A DNA stretch of 64,000 bases, taken from assembly GCF_000173915.1 (NCBI RefSeq), contig NZ_ACDZ02000008.1, positions 62,001 to 126,000 on the forward strand, written 5' to 3'. This DNA comes from Gemella haemolysans ATCC 10379 (GTDB taxonomy: Bacteria > Bacillota > Bacilli > Staphylococcales > Gemellaceae). Position numbers and translations under genes: made by a program. Below are positions 18,698-27,748 of this stretch, piece after piece. Position 1 is the first letter of the stretch; each line of letters opens with the position of its first letter. The notes under the pieces are model-generated. The model was given only the letters and a program-made list of their open reading frames with translations, did not search any database and was not told where the DNA came from.

Positions 18698-18740
18698 AAC
18701 TCATAAATCATGATTTCAAATAATCGATTTTATTGAGTCA
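18698..18740. repeat. Dispersed hairpin repeat, copy B
   Basis: The most divergent copy: AACTCATAAATCATGATTTC, then TCGATTTTATTGAGTCA. The palindromic AAATCATGATTT core is kept. It lies just upstream of a possible small gene. Confidence 0.5.
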
Positions 18741-18762
18741 TTATAAATAAGGGGGCATAAAA

Positions 18763-18930
18763 ATGTATATTCCAACAATAGTAATAATTTGTATGGTATG
18801 TGGTGGTATAGGTGGAACTATAGGTTATTATCTTACAAAAAAGAATAAAAAAGAAAAAATAAAGAAGACGATTAATCGTCTTCTTTATCTTATTTATCTC
18901 ATTCCCCAAGCTGATAAGCCTTGTGCTTGA
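18763..18930 (+). CDS. Possible small membrane peptide, 55 residues
   Basis: Starts at an ATG after a strong AAGGGGG ribosome site. The sequence begins [20 protein letters not shown], a single glycine-rich span, followed by a highly basic segment ([10 protein letters not shown]). This single-span-then-basic layout resembles YneF-like and other bacterial micro-membrane proteins. The C-terminal third is encoded by the terminator palindrome at 18861-18888 and runs 37 bp into the opposite-strand wall-hydrolase gene, which weakens the case for that part. No family is recognised. Confidence 0.4.
   Translation: MYIPTIVIICMVCGGIGGTIGYYLTKKNKKEKIKKTINRLLYLIYLIPQADKPCA
18861..18888. terminator. Bidirectional terminator after the YabE-like gene
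   Basis: AAGAAGACGATTAATCGTCTTCTT is, over 18862-18885, a perfect 24-bp palindrome flanked by A and T runs. It lies 5 bp past the stop codon of the minus-strand gene. Confidence 0.8.
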
Positions 18931-19916
18931 TATGCACGAGTAGCTGCATTGATTTGGTCTTGAACTGTTGCTGTAGATCCCCATCCTGGCATTGTTTGGA
19001 ATAATCCACTAGCCCCAGAAGCATTTCTAGCTCCTACTTGACCATTTGATTCACGAGCGATGATGTGTTCCCAAGTTGATGCTGGTACTCCTGTACGACG
19101 AGCCATCTCTTGAGCTGCTGCAGCTCCTTCTGCCCCTGCAGTGTTACCGTTTGATAATACAACAGATCCGCCTGGTGCTGAATATGATTGAGCTGGTGCT
19201 GCGTAAGATTGTTTCGCTGCTGCTACTTCTTGTTGTTGAGCTGCTGTACGTTGTTTAGTTCCCACTACTACAACTTTTGCTGTAGCTTCAGTGATTACTT
19301 TCTCAGAAGCAACTTCTCTAGATACTTCTTTCCCTTTTTCTCTTACAACGTTGTAAGTAACTTCTTTCTCACCATTTTTACCTTCAACTTTTGTAACTTT
19401 CTCATCTACATATTTAGAATCATCTTTTTCTTCTTTAGTTTCAAATTTAATTACTTCTTTTTTAGTTTCAGTAGTTTTTCCAGTTCTAGCAATTTTAATT
19501 GTATCAACTGTCGCTACTTCACTGTTTAATCCTGGTGTAACTTCATCTTTTTCACTAAGAGCGATATTTAATTCTTTTAAAATATCTCCAACTTTTTTGT
19601 AAGTAGTTTTTCTTACCGTAGTTGTATCTCCATCAACGATTGTTATTTCACGAGCTTTATAAATACTGATAGTTTCCCCACCATTTACTTTTGTATCTAA
19701 TCCTGGTTCTACTCTATCATCTGCACCAAAAGGAATATCATTAGCGATAAGAACTTCTCTTACTGTTCCTTTTTTAGTTTTTAACTCAATTTTGTTACTA
19801 TTATCTAAGTTTACGGCAAAAACATTGTGCCCTGTGTACTCTTCCGCTACTACGAAAGCTCCTGATAATAATAATCCCGATGTTGCCGCTGCGGCTATAA
19901 TTCTACCTAATTTCAT
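18894..19916 (-). CDS. Secreted YabE/Rpf-like cell-wall hydrolase
   Basis: A 340-residue secreted protein. The N-terminal signal sequence ([19 protein letters not shown]) is followed by two DUF348 modules (about 35-150), each ending in GLDTKVNGG- or [10 protein letters not shown]-like turns. A G5-type domain (about 155-215), an Ala/Gln/Ser linker and a C-terminal lytic-transglycosylase-like domain complete it. The catalytic glutamate is probably E289 in IIARESNGQ, with [15 protein letters not shown] after it. Such proteins cleave peptidoglycan during growth or resuscitation. It lies 3 bp after tatD, matching the B. subtilis yabD-yabE order, so it is co-transcribed. Confidence 0.88.
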   Translation of the reverse strand: MKLGRIIAAAATSGLLLSGAFVVAEEYTGHNVFAVNLDNSNKIELKTKKGTVREVLIANDIPFGADDRVEPGLDTKVNGGETISIYKAREITIVDGDTTTVRKTTYKKVGDILKELNIALSEKDEVTPGLNSEVATVDTIKIARTGKTTETKKEVIKFETKEEKDDSKYVDEKVTKVEGKNGEKEVTYNVVREKGKEVSREVASEKVITEATAKVVVVGTKQRTAAQQQEVAAAKQSYAAPAQSYSAPGGSVVLSNGNTAGAEGAAAAQEMARRTGVPASTWEHIIARESNGQVGARNASGASGLFQTMPGWGSTATVQDQINAATRAYQAQGLSAWGMR

Positions 19917-19919
19917 GTA

Positions 19920-20708
19920 TTAATCAATCTCCTTTTTATCTTCTAATCCGAACAACGTACATGCATTATTGAATGTTTGTTTTGTTAGTTGTTCATATGA
20001 CATTTCTTTAAGATCTGCAATTTCTTGTGCTACATAATGCACATATGCAGGTTCATTTCTTTTTCCTCTATATGGTGTTGGTGTTAAGTACGGACAATCC
20101 GTTTCAATTAACAACTTATCTAACGGACAAGCTTTTGCTACTTCTTTTGGTGTTTTTGCATTTTTAAATGTTACTGGTCCACCTAATGAAATATAGAAGT
20201 TCTCTTTCAACATTATATTCATACTTTCTACAGAACCAGAAAAGCTGTGCATTATTCCACCAATTTCACTAGCCTTTTCTTCTTGAAGTATTTGTATTGT
20301 ATCTGCCATAGCATCACGTGTGTGAATTACTATTGGTTTATTAACTTCTTTTGCTAGTTGAATTTGTCTTCTAAATACTTCCTTTTGAACATCCTTTGGA
20401 CTTTTATCCCAGTGATAATCTAGACCAATCTCACCGATGGCTACTACTTTATCATTAGTTAAAGCAATTTTTTTTATCATTTCATATTTTTCTTCTGTAA
20501 AGTCAATTGCTTCTACTGGGTGCCAACCTACCGTTAAATATAAAAAGTCATATTTAGCTGTGATTTCCAGTGCTTTTTCTATACTTTTATCATCGAAACC
20601 AACTATGTTTATTAATTTTACTCCCGCCTCTTTCGCACGAGCAATAGTTTCTTCTAAGTCTTCTAAATAAGCATCATCATTTAGATGCGCATGTGTATCA
20701 AATAACAT
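19920..20708 (-). CDS. tatD: TatD-family metal-dependent DNase
   Basis: A 262-residue TIM-barrel hydrolase. The metal-binding HAH (residues 6 and 8 in MLFDTHAHLND), GEIGLDYHW, VIHTRDA and LIETDCPYLTP are all present. It is a 3'-5' exonuclease thought to act in DNA repair or RNA turnover. The ATG at 20708 is chosen because AGGAGG precedes it; the frame extends 15 codons further without a ribosome site. It is the first gene of a two-gene unit with the YabE-like hydrolase, a conserved Firmicutes pair. Confidence 0.93.
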   Translation of the reverse strand: MLFDTHAHLNDDAYLEDLEETIARAKEAGVKLINIVGFDDKSIEKALEITAKYDFLYLTVGWHPVEAIDFTEEKYEMIKKIALTNDKVVAIGEIGLDYHWDKSPKDVQKEVFRRQIQLAKEVNKPIVIHTRDAMADTIQILQEEKASEIGGIMHSFSGSVESMNIMLKENFYISLGGPVTFKNAKTPKEVAKACPLDKLLIETDCPYLTPTPYRGKRNEPAYVHYVAQEIADLKEMSYEQLTKQTFNNACTLFGLEDKKEID

Positions 20709-20893
20709 ACCACGCCTCCTTACTCTTAAGATTATATCAAAACAACGTTTCATTAGAATATCTAAACTATTTCAATTATGTTACAATACATTTTCAATTA
20801 ACGTAAATATTGTTACTTTATGCGTTTTCATCAATATTTCGGGAGAATTATTGTCTTTTTTCAATAATTATTTCTAAATATTTAAGGAGCTGA

Positions 20894-20938
20894 CTAAAAA
20901 AGATGCCTTAGAGCATTTAAACACTCTAAGACACCTTT
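20894..20938 (-). terminator. Terminator of the small secreted-protein gene
   Basis: On the minus strand AAAGGTGTCTTAGAG pairs with CTCTAAGGCATCTTT around a short A/T loop, followed by a run of T. Confidence 0.85.
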
Positions 20939-20957
20939 AGTAAATGACTTTATTATA

Positions 20958-21335
20958 TTATTTTAAGCTTAATTCTCCATGATACCAAACACGTACTTTA
21001 CCATTCCCTATTGGATAAATATCACTGAAGTATAATGTACCCGAAGCCCAACCACGCCCATCATAAAATTGACTATAATTTACACTTGTTGGATACTCTG
21101 AACCTACAGGATAGTCATAAGGAATACTTTTAGAAATCTTCTCTCCAGTATCTTCAGAATTATTCACAATTGTACTTTTATCTACTCCAACTGCATTATT
21201 TTCTTGATATGTTGTATTTTCTTCATTCACATTATTACTTACACCTGATGAAGAATAGACTGTACCAACTCCTAAGCTTCCTGGAAGCAGTACTAATAAT
21301 AAACTCATTGCTCCTATTTTAATATTTTTTTTCAT
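20958..21335 (-). CDS. Secreted protein of unknown function
   Basis: A 125-residue precursor. A typical signal peptide (MKKNIKIGAMSLLLVLLPGSLGVG) is followed by a low-complexity Asn/Ser/Glu spacer. A compact C-terminal region with alternating aromatic and polar residues comes last (GRGWASGTLYFSDIYPIGNG, then VRVWYHGEL), which looks beta-rich. The ATG at 21335 has GGAGG at a good distance; upstream in-frame ATGs are too close to it or lack a site. It has no Cys in the mature part and no cell-wall anchor. It is monocistronic with its own terminator. A small exoprotein, inhibitor or bacteriocin-like protein is possible; no family is recognised. Confidence 0.7.
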   Translation of the reverse strand: MKKNIKIGAMSLLLVLLPGSLGVGTVYSSSGVSNNVNEENTTYQENNAVGVDKSTIVNNSEDTGEKISKSIPYDYPVGSEYPTSVNYSQFYDGRGWASGTLYFSDIYPIGNGKVRVWYHGELSLK

Positions 21336-21418
21336 AAGCATGCACCTCCCCAACTACTTATTTTACTAATATTATACTCCTTTTTTTTATCGATGCAAAC
21401 TTTTTCTCGATGTTTTTT

Positions 21419-21480
21419 AAAAAAAGACTTTAAATATAAATCTGCCCTAAATTTTAGAAAGCACATCATTATCTAAAGTC
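21419..21480 (-). terminator. Terminator of the ybaK-like gene
   Basis: On the minus strand GACTTTAGATA pairs with TATTTAAAGTC (one mismatch) around a loop of about 33 nt, followed by seven T. Confidence 0.6.
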
Positions 21481-21492
21481 ATTCTTCTTATA

Positions 21493-21984
21493 TTATTCAG
21501 CTTTAAAATCTACTACTTGAGCGCCGATAAGTTGCTCTAAAACTTCTGGTTTTACTTCTACTTGGTGACCTACTTTACCTGCAGAGATAATAATCGTTTC
21601 AACTTCGCGACATTTCTCATCTATAAAAGTCGGGAACAATTTTTTCATTGCAAATGGTGAACATCCACCTTTTACATATCCTGTAATTTTTGTCAGATCT
21701 TTAAGCGGCAACATTGATAAACTTTTCACTCCAGCTGCTTTGGCAAGTTTTTTAAAGTTTATACTATCTTCGCTCATAAGTACTCCTACAACATAGTTAC
21801 CTTTTCCATCTGTAGTCATAATTGTTTTAAACACTTGATTATGGTCTCGCCCAATAATATCAGCTACTCCTACACCAGTCTTCGCAGCTTCACTTTCTGC
21901 ATCAAATTCAAAATGATTATATTCAACACCATTTTCATCTAAAAATCGCATAGCATTTGTTTTTAATTCTTTTTTCTTAGCCAT
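21493..21984 (-). CDS. ybaK: Cys-tRNA(Pro) deacylase, YbaK/EbsC family
   Basis: A 163-residue editing enzyme that hydrolyses mischarged Cys-tRNA(Pro). The start MAKKKELKTNAMRFLDENGV, then GVADIIGRDHNQVFKTIMTTD, GVLMSEDSINFKKLAKAAG and TGYVKGGCSPFAMKKLFPTFIDE, are diagnostic of YbaK. The invariant lysine lies in FKTI. The ATG at 21984 has GAGGG upstream; earlier in-frame codons are not needed. It stands alone between terminators. Confidence 0.92.
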   Translation of the reverse strand: MAKKKELKTNAMRFLDENGVEYNHFEFDAESEAAKTGVGVADIIGRDHNQVFKTIMTTDGKGNYVVGVLMSEDSINFKKLAKAAGVKSLSMLPLKDLTKITGYVKGGCSPFAMKKLFPTFIDEKCREVETIIISAGKVGHQVEVKPEVLEQLIGAQVVDFKAE

Positions 21985-22072
21985 AATATCCCTCTTTTCC
22001 ATATTATATAATAATATTATTATTTTACTCCAAAGTTTGCCTATTGTCAAAATCTCTTTTAAATAATTTGAG

Positions 22073-22123
22073 AAAATACCAACCTCAAGAGCTAATCCTT
22101 CTAACCCTTGAGATTGGTATTTT
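22073..22123 (-). terminator. Terminator of the opp operon
   Basis: AAAATACCAACCTCAAG and CTTGAGATTGGTATTTT form a 17-bp stem with one mismatch, located 7 bp beyond the last ATPase gene. Confidence 0.9.
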
Positions 22124-22129
22124 AATTTA

Positions 22130-23023
22130 CTATTTTAATACAAAGTGTCCTTCTTCAACTTCTTCGAATTTTTCACTGCCAGTTATTACTATTTCCTCTG
22201 CACTAACTTCGAATTCTTCAAACATCTGTCTAGCTCTTATCGGATCAATAATCGGCATAGAACTTAGAAGGCGTTTGGTATAAACGTGCTGCGGATTTTT
22301 CATAATCTGTGCTGTTGTTCCTAATTCTACTAGATTACCTCTATACATTACAGCTATTCTATCTGCGATATACTCTACTACACCTAAGTTATGTGAGATG
22401 AATAAGTATGTTAGAGAGAATTTTTCTTGTAAATCTTTTAATAAATTAATTACCTGTGCTTGTGTTGAAGCATCTAAAGCAGAAGTCGGTTCATCGCATA
22501 AAATGAAATCTGGTCTTGTTACAACTGCACGAGCAATACCAATACGTTGACGTTGCCCTCCACTAAAAGCATTTGATAATTTTAACGCATCCTCATTAGA
22601 AATTCCCACAAACTCTAGTATTTCTAACGCTTTTTTCTTCGCTGTTTCTTTATCCTCTTTGTGTAAAGCTTCCATAACTATATCTAAAGCACTCATTCGC
22701 GGATTTAATGATGAATAAGGGTCTTGGAATATAATTTGCATTTTGCTATATACTTCTGCAAGTTCTTTTTTTGACATTTTTGTTAAAGACTTTTCATTAC
22801 CTTCTACAAAAACTTCCCCTGATGTGAATGGATCAATATTTAATATCCCCTTACCTAGGGTAGTCTTTCCACTTCCAGATTCGCCTACTACAGCTAGCGT
22901 CTCAGCTTTATAAATATCTAAACTAATATCATTAACAGCTATAGTTTCTTTGACTTCTTTGCCCATTCCTTTAGACTTATAAACTTTTCGTACATTTTTT
23001 AGTTTTAAATACTCTTTACTCAT
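22130..23023 (-). CDS. oppF: Oligopeptide-type ABC transporter ATPase (OppF-like)
   Basis: A 297-residue ATPase. Walker A GESGSGKT lies at residues 47-54, the signature AFSGGQRQRIGIARA and Walker B FILCDEPTSALDAS follow, then LVELGTTAQIMKNPQHVYTKRLL, the C-terminal hallmark of Opp/Dpp ATPases. It powers uptake together with the OppD-like partner. Its start overlaps the upstream stop (TAATG), so translation is coupled. It lacks the cysteine cluster found at the C-terminus of many OppF proteins. The substrate class (peptide or metal chelate) is not certain. Confidence 0.88.
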   Translation of the reverse strand: MSKEYLKLKNVRKVYKSKGMGKEVKETIAVNDISLDIYKAETLAVVGESGSGKTTLGKGILNIDPFTSGEVFVEGNEKSLTKMSKKELAEVYSKMQIIFQDPYSSLNPRMSALDIVMEALHKEDKETAKKKALEILEFVGISNEDALKLSNAFSGGQRQRIGIARAVVTRPDFILCDEPTSALDASTQAQVINLLKDLQEKFSLTYLFISHNLGVVEYIADRIAVMYRGNLVELGTTAQIMKNPQHVYTKRLLSSMPIIDPIRARQMFEEFEVSAEEIVITGSEKFEEVEEGHFVLK

Positions 23024-23889
23024 TACTCCACCTCTTTCAGATACTCATGAGTATCGCTAAGTTTTTGCCAAGTATAGTGTTTGTCATCTTCCTTATAATC
23101 AACAGTCAAAAGTTCATTATTAGTATTTTCTAATCTTGCCGCTGCAAGAAGTTGTTTTGTATATGGGTGTTGTGCATTGCTAAAAATTTCTTCAACATTT
23201 CCTTTTTCGACAACTCTACCTCTATACATAATATACACATAGTCACACATTCCAGCTATTACACCAAAATCATGGCTGACTAATGCTACACTAAGTTCTG
23301 TTTCTTTTTGTAATTTTTTAATAAGAGATAATATCTGTGCTTGAACCGTAACGTCTAGAGCAGTTGTAGGTTCATCTGCTACCAATAACTTAGGATTTGC
23401 AAGTAATGCCATAGCTATTAATATTCTTTGACGCATACCACCAGATAATTCATGTGGATATTGTTCCATTCTAAGCGGTGCATTAAGAATTCCTACTTTT
23501 TCAAGTTGCTCTATTGCTAATTTTTTTGCTTCTTCTTTAGACTTATTTTGGAATCTTTCTATTACTTCTATTAAGTGAAAACCAATCGTTCTAACTGGAT
23601 CTAATGAAGTCATAGGATTTTGGAAAATCATAGAGATTGGTAACTTTTCACCCTTCTTAACTTCCTTTCCATCAAAGATAAACTTATCATTTTTATCAAA
23701 AATATTGTTAGGGAGAATAGACATTATGCTACGCATCAGAATACTTTTTCCACTACCTGATTCACCAACAACACCAGTGATATGACCTTTTCTAAAATTA
23801 ATATCGATACCGTGTATTAACTGTTTATCTACTTCTTTATTTGGTTTATAATTAACCGTTAGATTTTTTAATTCTACTATATTTGTCAT
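23023..23889 (-). CDS. oppD: Oligopeptide-type ABC transporter ATPase (OppD-like)
   Basis: A 288-residue ATPase. From the ATG at 23889 (AAGGAGGG upstream) the Walker A GESGSGKS falls at residues 42-49. IFQNPMTSLDPVRTIG, the signature HELSGGMRQRILIAMAL and Walker B LLVADEPTTALDVT follow, the standard OppD/DppD series. It pairs with OppF to drive import. It begins 2 bp after the permease stop. Confidence 0.9.
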   Translation of the reverse strand: MTNIVELKNLTVNYKPNKEVDKQLIHGIDINFRKGHITGVVGESGSGKSILMRSIMSILPNNIFDKNDKFIFDGKEVKKGEKLPISMIFQNPMTSLDPVRTIGFHLIEVIERFQNKSKEEAKKLAIEQLEKVGILNAPLRMEQYPHELSGGMRQRILIAMALLANPKLLVADEPTTALDVTVQAQILSLIKKLQKETELSVALVSHDFGVIAGMCDYVYIMYRGRVVEKGNVEEIFSNAQHPYTKQLLAAARLENTNNELLTVDYKEDDKHYTWQKLSDTHEYLKEVE

Positions 23890-23890
23890 A

Positions 23891-24715
23891 CTATTCTCCC
23901 TCCTTTTGAATATATTTTGTAAGTAAGTTACCAATATTATTGAATGAATAAATTGTTAACATTACAAATAATCCAGGGATGATAGCCATATGAGGAGCAC
24001 GTTGTAGACTTTGTTGTGCATTTTGTAGCAATGTTCCCCAAGAAGTCATAGGTTGTTGAATACCAAGACCTAAAAAACTAAGTGCCGCTTCTGTCATTAT
24101 TGCGTTAGCTATTGAGGCACTTGTCGCTACTACTAAAGTTGGTATTATAGCTGGAATAATATGTTTCTTTAAGATAGAGATAGTATTTACACCACTAAAT
24201 CTACTATATACTACATAGTCATATTCTTTTGCTGATAGAGTTTCTGCTCGAACTAATCTCGCAAGACGCATCCAAGAAAAACATCCTATTACTATAATAA
24301 TCGAACCAATTCCTGGTTTTAAAAATACACTAAGTACAATTACTAATACTAACCATGGAATAGATGACAATACATCGACTAAACGCATAAGTAAACTATC
24401 AATAACTCCACCAACATAACCTGCGATAAGTCCTACTATGGTTCCGATTGTTACGGCAGTCACCATTGCCAGTAATCCTACTATAAGAGAAATACGACCT
24501 CCATAGATTACACGAATGAAGTAATCACGACCTACCTCATCAGTTCCGAATAAATGTTGTAAACTTGGTGATTGAGATAGATTCGCTACATCAGTAGCCG
24601 CTGGATCAATAGGAATTAAAGGAGCAATTAACGAAACAAAAACTAATATCGCTATAAAAATAAGTGAAAAAATATAAATCTTTGAACTTTTAGCAGTTTT
24701 AATAAATCTTTCCAT
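23891..24715 (-). CDS. oppC: Oligopeptide-type ABC permease (OppC-like)
   Basis: A 274-residue membrane protein with six spans. HLFGTDEVGRDYFIRVIYGGRISLIVGL is the family's N-terminal signature, and EAALSFLGLGIQQPMTSWGTLL is the EAA-loop region that docks onto the ATPases. It forms the import channel with OppB. It lies 1 bp from oppB and 1 bp from oppD. Confidence 0.92.
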   Translation of the reverse strand: MERFIKTAKSSKIYIFSLIFIAILVFVSLIAPLIPIDPAATDVANLSQSPSLQHLFGTDEVGRDYFIRVIYGGRISLIVGLLAMVTAVTIGTIVGLIAGYVGGVIDSLLMRLVDVLSSIPWLVLVIVLSVFLKPGIGSIIIVIGCFSWMRLARLVRAETLSAKEYDYVVYSRFSGVNTISILKKHIIPAIIPTLVVATSASIANAIMTEAALSFLGLGIQQPMTSWGTLLQNAQQSLQRAPHMAIIPGLFVMLTIYSFNNIGNLLTKYIQKEGE

Positions 24716-24716
24716 C

Positions 24717-25673
24717 TTACTTACCTCCTCTTCTAATTCTAGGATCTACTATTGAATACAGTATATCTGAAATTAAATTACCTACTATTACTAATGTAGC
24801 TGATAATAACATTACAGCCATTATTATAGGATAATCTAACGCTCTAGTTGCTTGTGTGATATATGGTCCAATTCCTGGCCAACTAAATACTGTTTCTGTA
24901 ATAATCGCTCCAGTTACTAACATCGGCAGTGACATACCTACTTGAGTTATTACCGGTATTAGTACGTTTTTTATAATATGCCTTGTGAAAACTTGAGTTT
25001 TTGTCGCTTGAAAAGCTTGTTGAACTACTACATATTCTTCATTTGTTTGACTTAAAGCTGAAGATCTTACATAACGTGTAAGTTCAGCAAAAAATACAAT
25101 TGTTAAAGTTAGATAAGGCATAACAAAGTGTGATAATAAATCACCAAAGTCTCCTTCTTTACCAATTGTGTGCATTCCTATTATTGGGAATAAGTTTAAC
25201 TGGTATCCTAAAACATAGATGAATATCATCGCTATCCAAAATGATGGAGTAGCTATTCCAAGTGAAGCTACAGCATCGATAAGTTTATCTTGCCATTTAC
25301 CTTTATTTGCAGCCGCTAATAATCCTAATACTATCGCAATCACTAATGCTGTTACATATGCTGGTAATACTAATGATATTGTATTAGGTATTTTCGCTAG
25401 AATTTCCTCTCCTACACTATTATGAGTTACTAATGAGTGCCCGAAGTTTCCACTCAATATTTGTCCTAACCAATCCACATACTGAATTAAGAATGGTTTA
25501 TTAAGCCCACTTTGCTCACGAAGAATATTAATTTCTTCTTGTGACATATTCGACGTTATCTGTGCATCGATAGCATCATATGGAGCTAAATGTATTAAAG
25601 TAAATACTATAAACGATATTACTAAAAGTAATGGTACTACTTGTAATATACGTTTCAAAATATATCGAATCAT
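24717..25673 (-). CDS. oppB: Oligopeptide-type ABC permease (OppB-like)
   Basis: A 318-residue permease with six spans. MIRYILKRILQVVPLLLVISFIVFTLIHLAPYD is the classical OppB/DppB N-terminus; the EAA-like loop and the terminal DPRIRRG also match. The ribosome site is AAAGGAGA. About 195 bp separate it from the binding-protein gene, with a hairpin in between that may lower expression of the permease half. Confidence 0.92.
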   Translation of the reverse strand: MIRYILKRILQVVPLLLVISFIVFTLIHLAPYDAIDAQITSNMSQEEINILREQSGLNKPFLIQYVDWLGQILSGNFGHSLVTHNSVGEEILAKIPNTISLVLPAYVTALVIAIVLGLLAAANKGKWQDKLIDAVASLGIATPSFWIAMIFIYVLGYQLNLFPIIGMHTIGKEGDFGDLLSHFVMPYLTLTIVFFAELTRYVRSSALSQTNEEYVVVQQAFQATKTQVFTRHIIKNVLIPVITQVGMSLPMLVTGAIITETVFSWPGIGPYITQATRALDYPIIMAVMLLSATLVIVGNLISDILYSIVDPRIRRGGK

Positions 25674-25783
25674 ACAATCTCCTTTAAATTCTAATTACTA
25701 TATTTTTATGAAATTCATTTATAATTTATCACAAATCTTTTGGATATAAATTATAAATGAACGTTCCCCTTAAAACTAATAAA

Positions 25784-25840
25784 GCGAGGGAGATACTATA
25801 AAATCTTATTATAAATAGGATTTTATCGTACTCCCCCTCA
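25784..25840 (-). terminator. Intra-operon hairpin between oppA-like and oppB genes
   Basis: On the minus strand GAGGGGGAGTAC and GTATCTCCCTC form the base, with ATAAAATC/GATTTTAT above, then GCTTTATT. The stem is good but the T tract is weak, so it probably acts as a partial terminator or mRNA-stabilising hairpin. Confidence 0.6.
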
Positions 25841-25868
25841 CACTATATTTTATTTTCCACTACTATTA

Positions 25869-27428
25869 CTATTTAAGAGTAATTTTTGATAAATCATCAA
25901 ATGTGTAGATTGGTACTAACTTAGCATCGTTAACATTTCCAACACGTTTGTTAACCGCTAAGATTTTTTGGTTATCTACGATTGGGTATAGGTATGCTTG
26001 GTTAGCAATTTCTTGTTGAAGGTTTTTGTACACTTCTTTACGTCTAGTTTCATCAAATTCAGCTGCACCTTGTTTGAATAATCCATCAATTTTTTCACTT
26101 CTGTATTGGAAGTAATTTGAAGTACCATTTGATCCAAATAGCTTAGAGTATAAATCAGGATCGTTACCCATAATATATCCACCTAAGAATAGGTTGTAAG
26201 CTTTAGAACCAGGTTTTCTTAACTCTGTAAAGATAGCTGTTTCATCTCCACCACGAAGCTCTACATTGATTCCTACTGCTTGTAGTTGTTGTTGGATGAA
26301 TGTTGCTTGGATAGTATTTGCAGCATCGTTACTTGCATATCCTAAGTTAAGTTTCAAGTTAGAAACTCCAGCTTCTTTTAATAGTGATTTTGCTTTTTCA
26401 ATATTTTGAGTATATTTCTCTACATCATCAGTATGGAATGGATTTTTCGGTGGTAAGAATGAATAAGGGTTTTGGTAGTATTTGCTATCTAAGTAAGCCG
26501 CTTTATTCATGTCTTCTTTGTTTAATGCGTATAAAATAGCTTGTCTAACTTTAACATCTTTTAATTCATCTGTGTTTGTGTTTAGTCCTAAGTATCCGAT
26601 ACGGTTTTCACTGTATGGGTAAGTATCGATGTTTTTAGAATCTAAATCTTTAATTGCAGCAGGTAATACATATGCTGCATCTACCTCACCTTTTTGTAAT
26701 GCTACTTTTGTAGTATCAGCACTTTTAATAATACGTAGTACTACATTTTTAACTTTTGGTTTACCATTGTAATAATTTTCATTCGCTTCAAATTTAATGT
26801 ATTCTCCACGTTTGTTTTCTACTAGTTTGTATGGTCCAGTTCCCACGGGTGTTTCTTTTAATTCTTTAGCTGAGAAGTCAGATACATTTCCATAAACGTG
26901 TTTTGGAATAATGTAAGTTTCATTCGCAATGTTATTTGCCGCAGCTGCACTTGGTTCTGGGAACTTAAATACTACAGTATAGTCATCTACTTTCTCAATA
27001 GTTATCGGTTTGTCACCAATCCATAAGTTTTTAAAGTTTCCATTTTCTTTTTTAGCTTTTGTTTGATAAGTGAAGACTACATCATCAGCTGTGAATTTTT
27101 GTCCATCAGACCATTTTACGTCTTTTCTTAAGTTAACTTTTAAGCTAAGACCATCTTTTGCAAGTTCAGTAGATTCTGCTAAGGCGTATTCTTTTGAACC
27201 ATCCCCATTAACTTTGATTAATGGTGAGTAAATAATATTAGTCATTGTTAATCCCCAACGGTCACTTACCTTGATTGGGTTAGTTGATGATGGATCATCA
27301 CTAATAGCATACGTGAAAGTATCTTTATCTTGAGAAGTGGTAATTGTGTTTTGCGTTTTTGAACTACATGCTGTTACAACACTCATTACTAACGCTAGTG
27401 CTCCTATAAACAATTTGTTCTTTTTCAT
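25869..27428 (-). CDS. oppA: Oligopeptide-type substrate-binding lipoprotein (OppA-like)
   Basis: A 519-residue lipoprotein of solute-binding family 5. The signal peptide ends in a lipobox with Cys21 (MSVVTACSS), anchoring it to the outer face of the membrane. YSPLIKVNGDGSKEYALAESTEL and LRKDVKWSDGQKFTADDVVFTYQ are family-5 signatures. It captures substrate for the OppBCDF transporter encoded downstream. It has its own promoter and a leader of about 200 nt. Methionine-related genes lie next to it, but its ligand is unknown. Confidence 0.92.
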   Translation of the reverse strand: MKKNKLFIGALALVMSVVTACSSKTQNTITTSQDKDTFTYAISDDPSSTNPIKVSDRWGLTMTNIIYSPLIKVNGDGSKEYALAESTELAKDGLSLKVNLRKDVKWSDGQKFTADDVVFTYQTKAKKENGNFKNLWIGDKPITIEKVDDYTVVFKFPEPSAAAANNIANETYIIPKHVYGNVSDFSAKELKETPVGTGPYKLVENKRGEYIKFEANENYYNGKPKVKNVVLRIIKSADTTKVALQKGEVDAAYVLPAAIKDLDSKNIDTYPYSENRIGYLGLNTNTDELKDVKVRQAILYALNKEDMNKAAYLDSKYYQNPYSFLPPKNPFHTDDVEKYTQNIEKAKSLLKEAGVSNLKLNLGYASNDAANTIQATFIQQQLQAVGINVELRGGDETAIFTELRKPGSKAYNLFLGGYIMGNDPDLYSKLFGSNGTSNYFQYRSEKIDGLFKQGAAEFDETRRKEVYKNLQQEIANQAYLYPIVDNQKILAVNKRVGNVNDAKLVPIYTFDDLSKITLK

Positions 27429-27638
27429 TCTTTTTTCCTCCTTGATTTTAAGTCCTATTTTTCTAACTACAAATTATTTTGGTTTCCCCTATTTAATAAT
27501 GGTTAAATACATTTGTCTATTCGACAGTGAGAGACTTACATTGCTACTCATGTATTAATTAAATAGACTATATTTCATAATAAGAATAATAAAACCAGAT
27601 ATTATTTAACATTGAACGAATGAAATCAATGCTAGTTT

Positions 27639-27668
27639 AGTTTACTGTATTATATATAAATATGTCAA
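27639..27668 (-). promoter_or_regulatory. Promoter and long leader of the oppA-like gene
   Basis: A perfect TTGACA (27663-27668), an 18-bp spacer and TAAACT (27639-27644) are on the minus strand. The predicted transcript has about 200 nt before the ATG. It contains an inverted repeat GTCTATT/AATAGAC enclosing about 40 nt, and a small TATTTAA/TTAAATA hairpin. No known riboswitch class is recognised. Confidence 0.5.
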
Positions 27669-27748
27669 TTTATGTGCTTACTTTTATCATTTACTTTAAT
27701 TATATAATTCTTTTAATTTAGTATACTCGAATAAATATTAAAATATTA

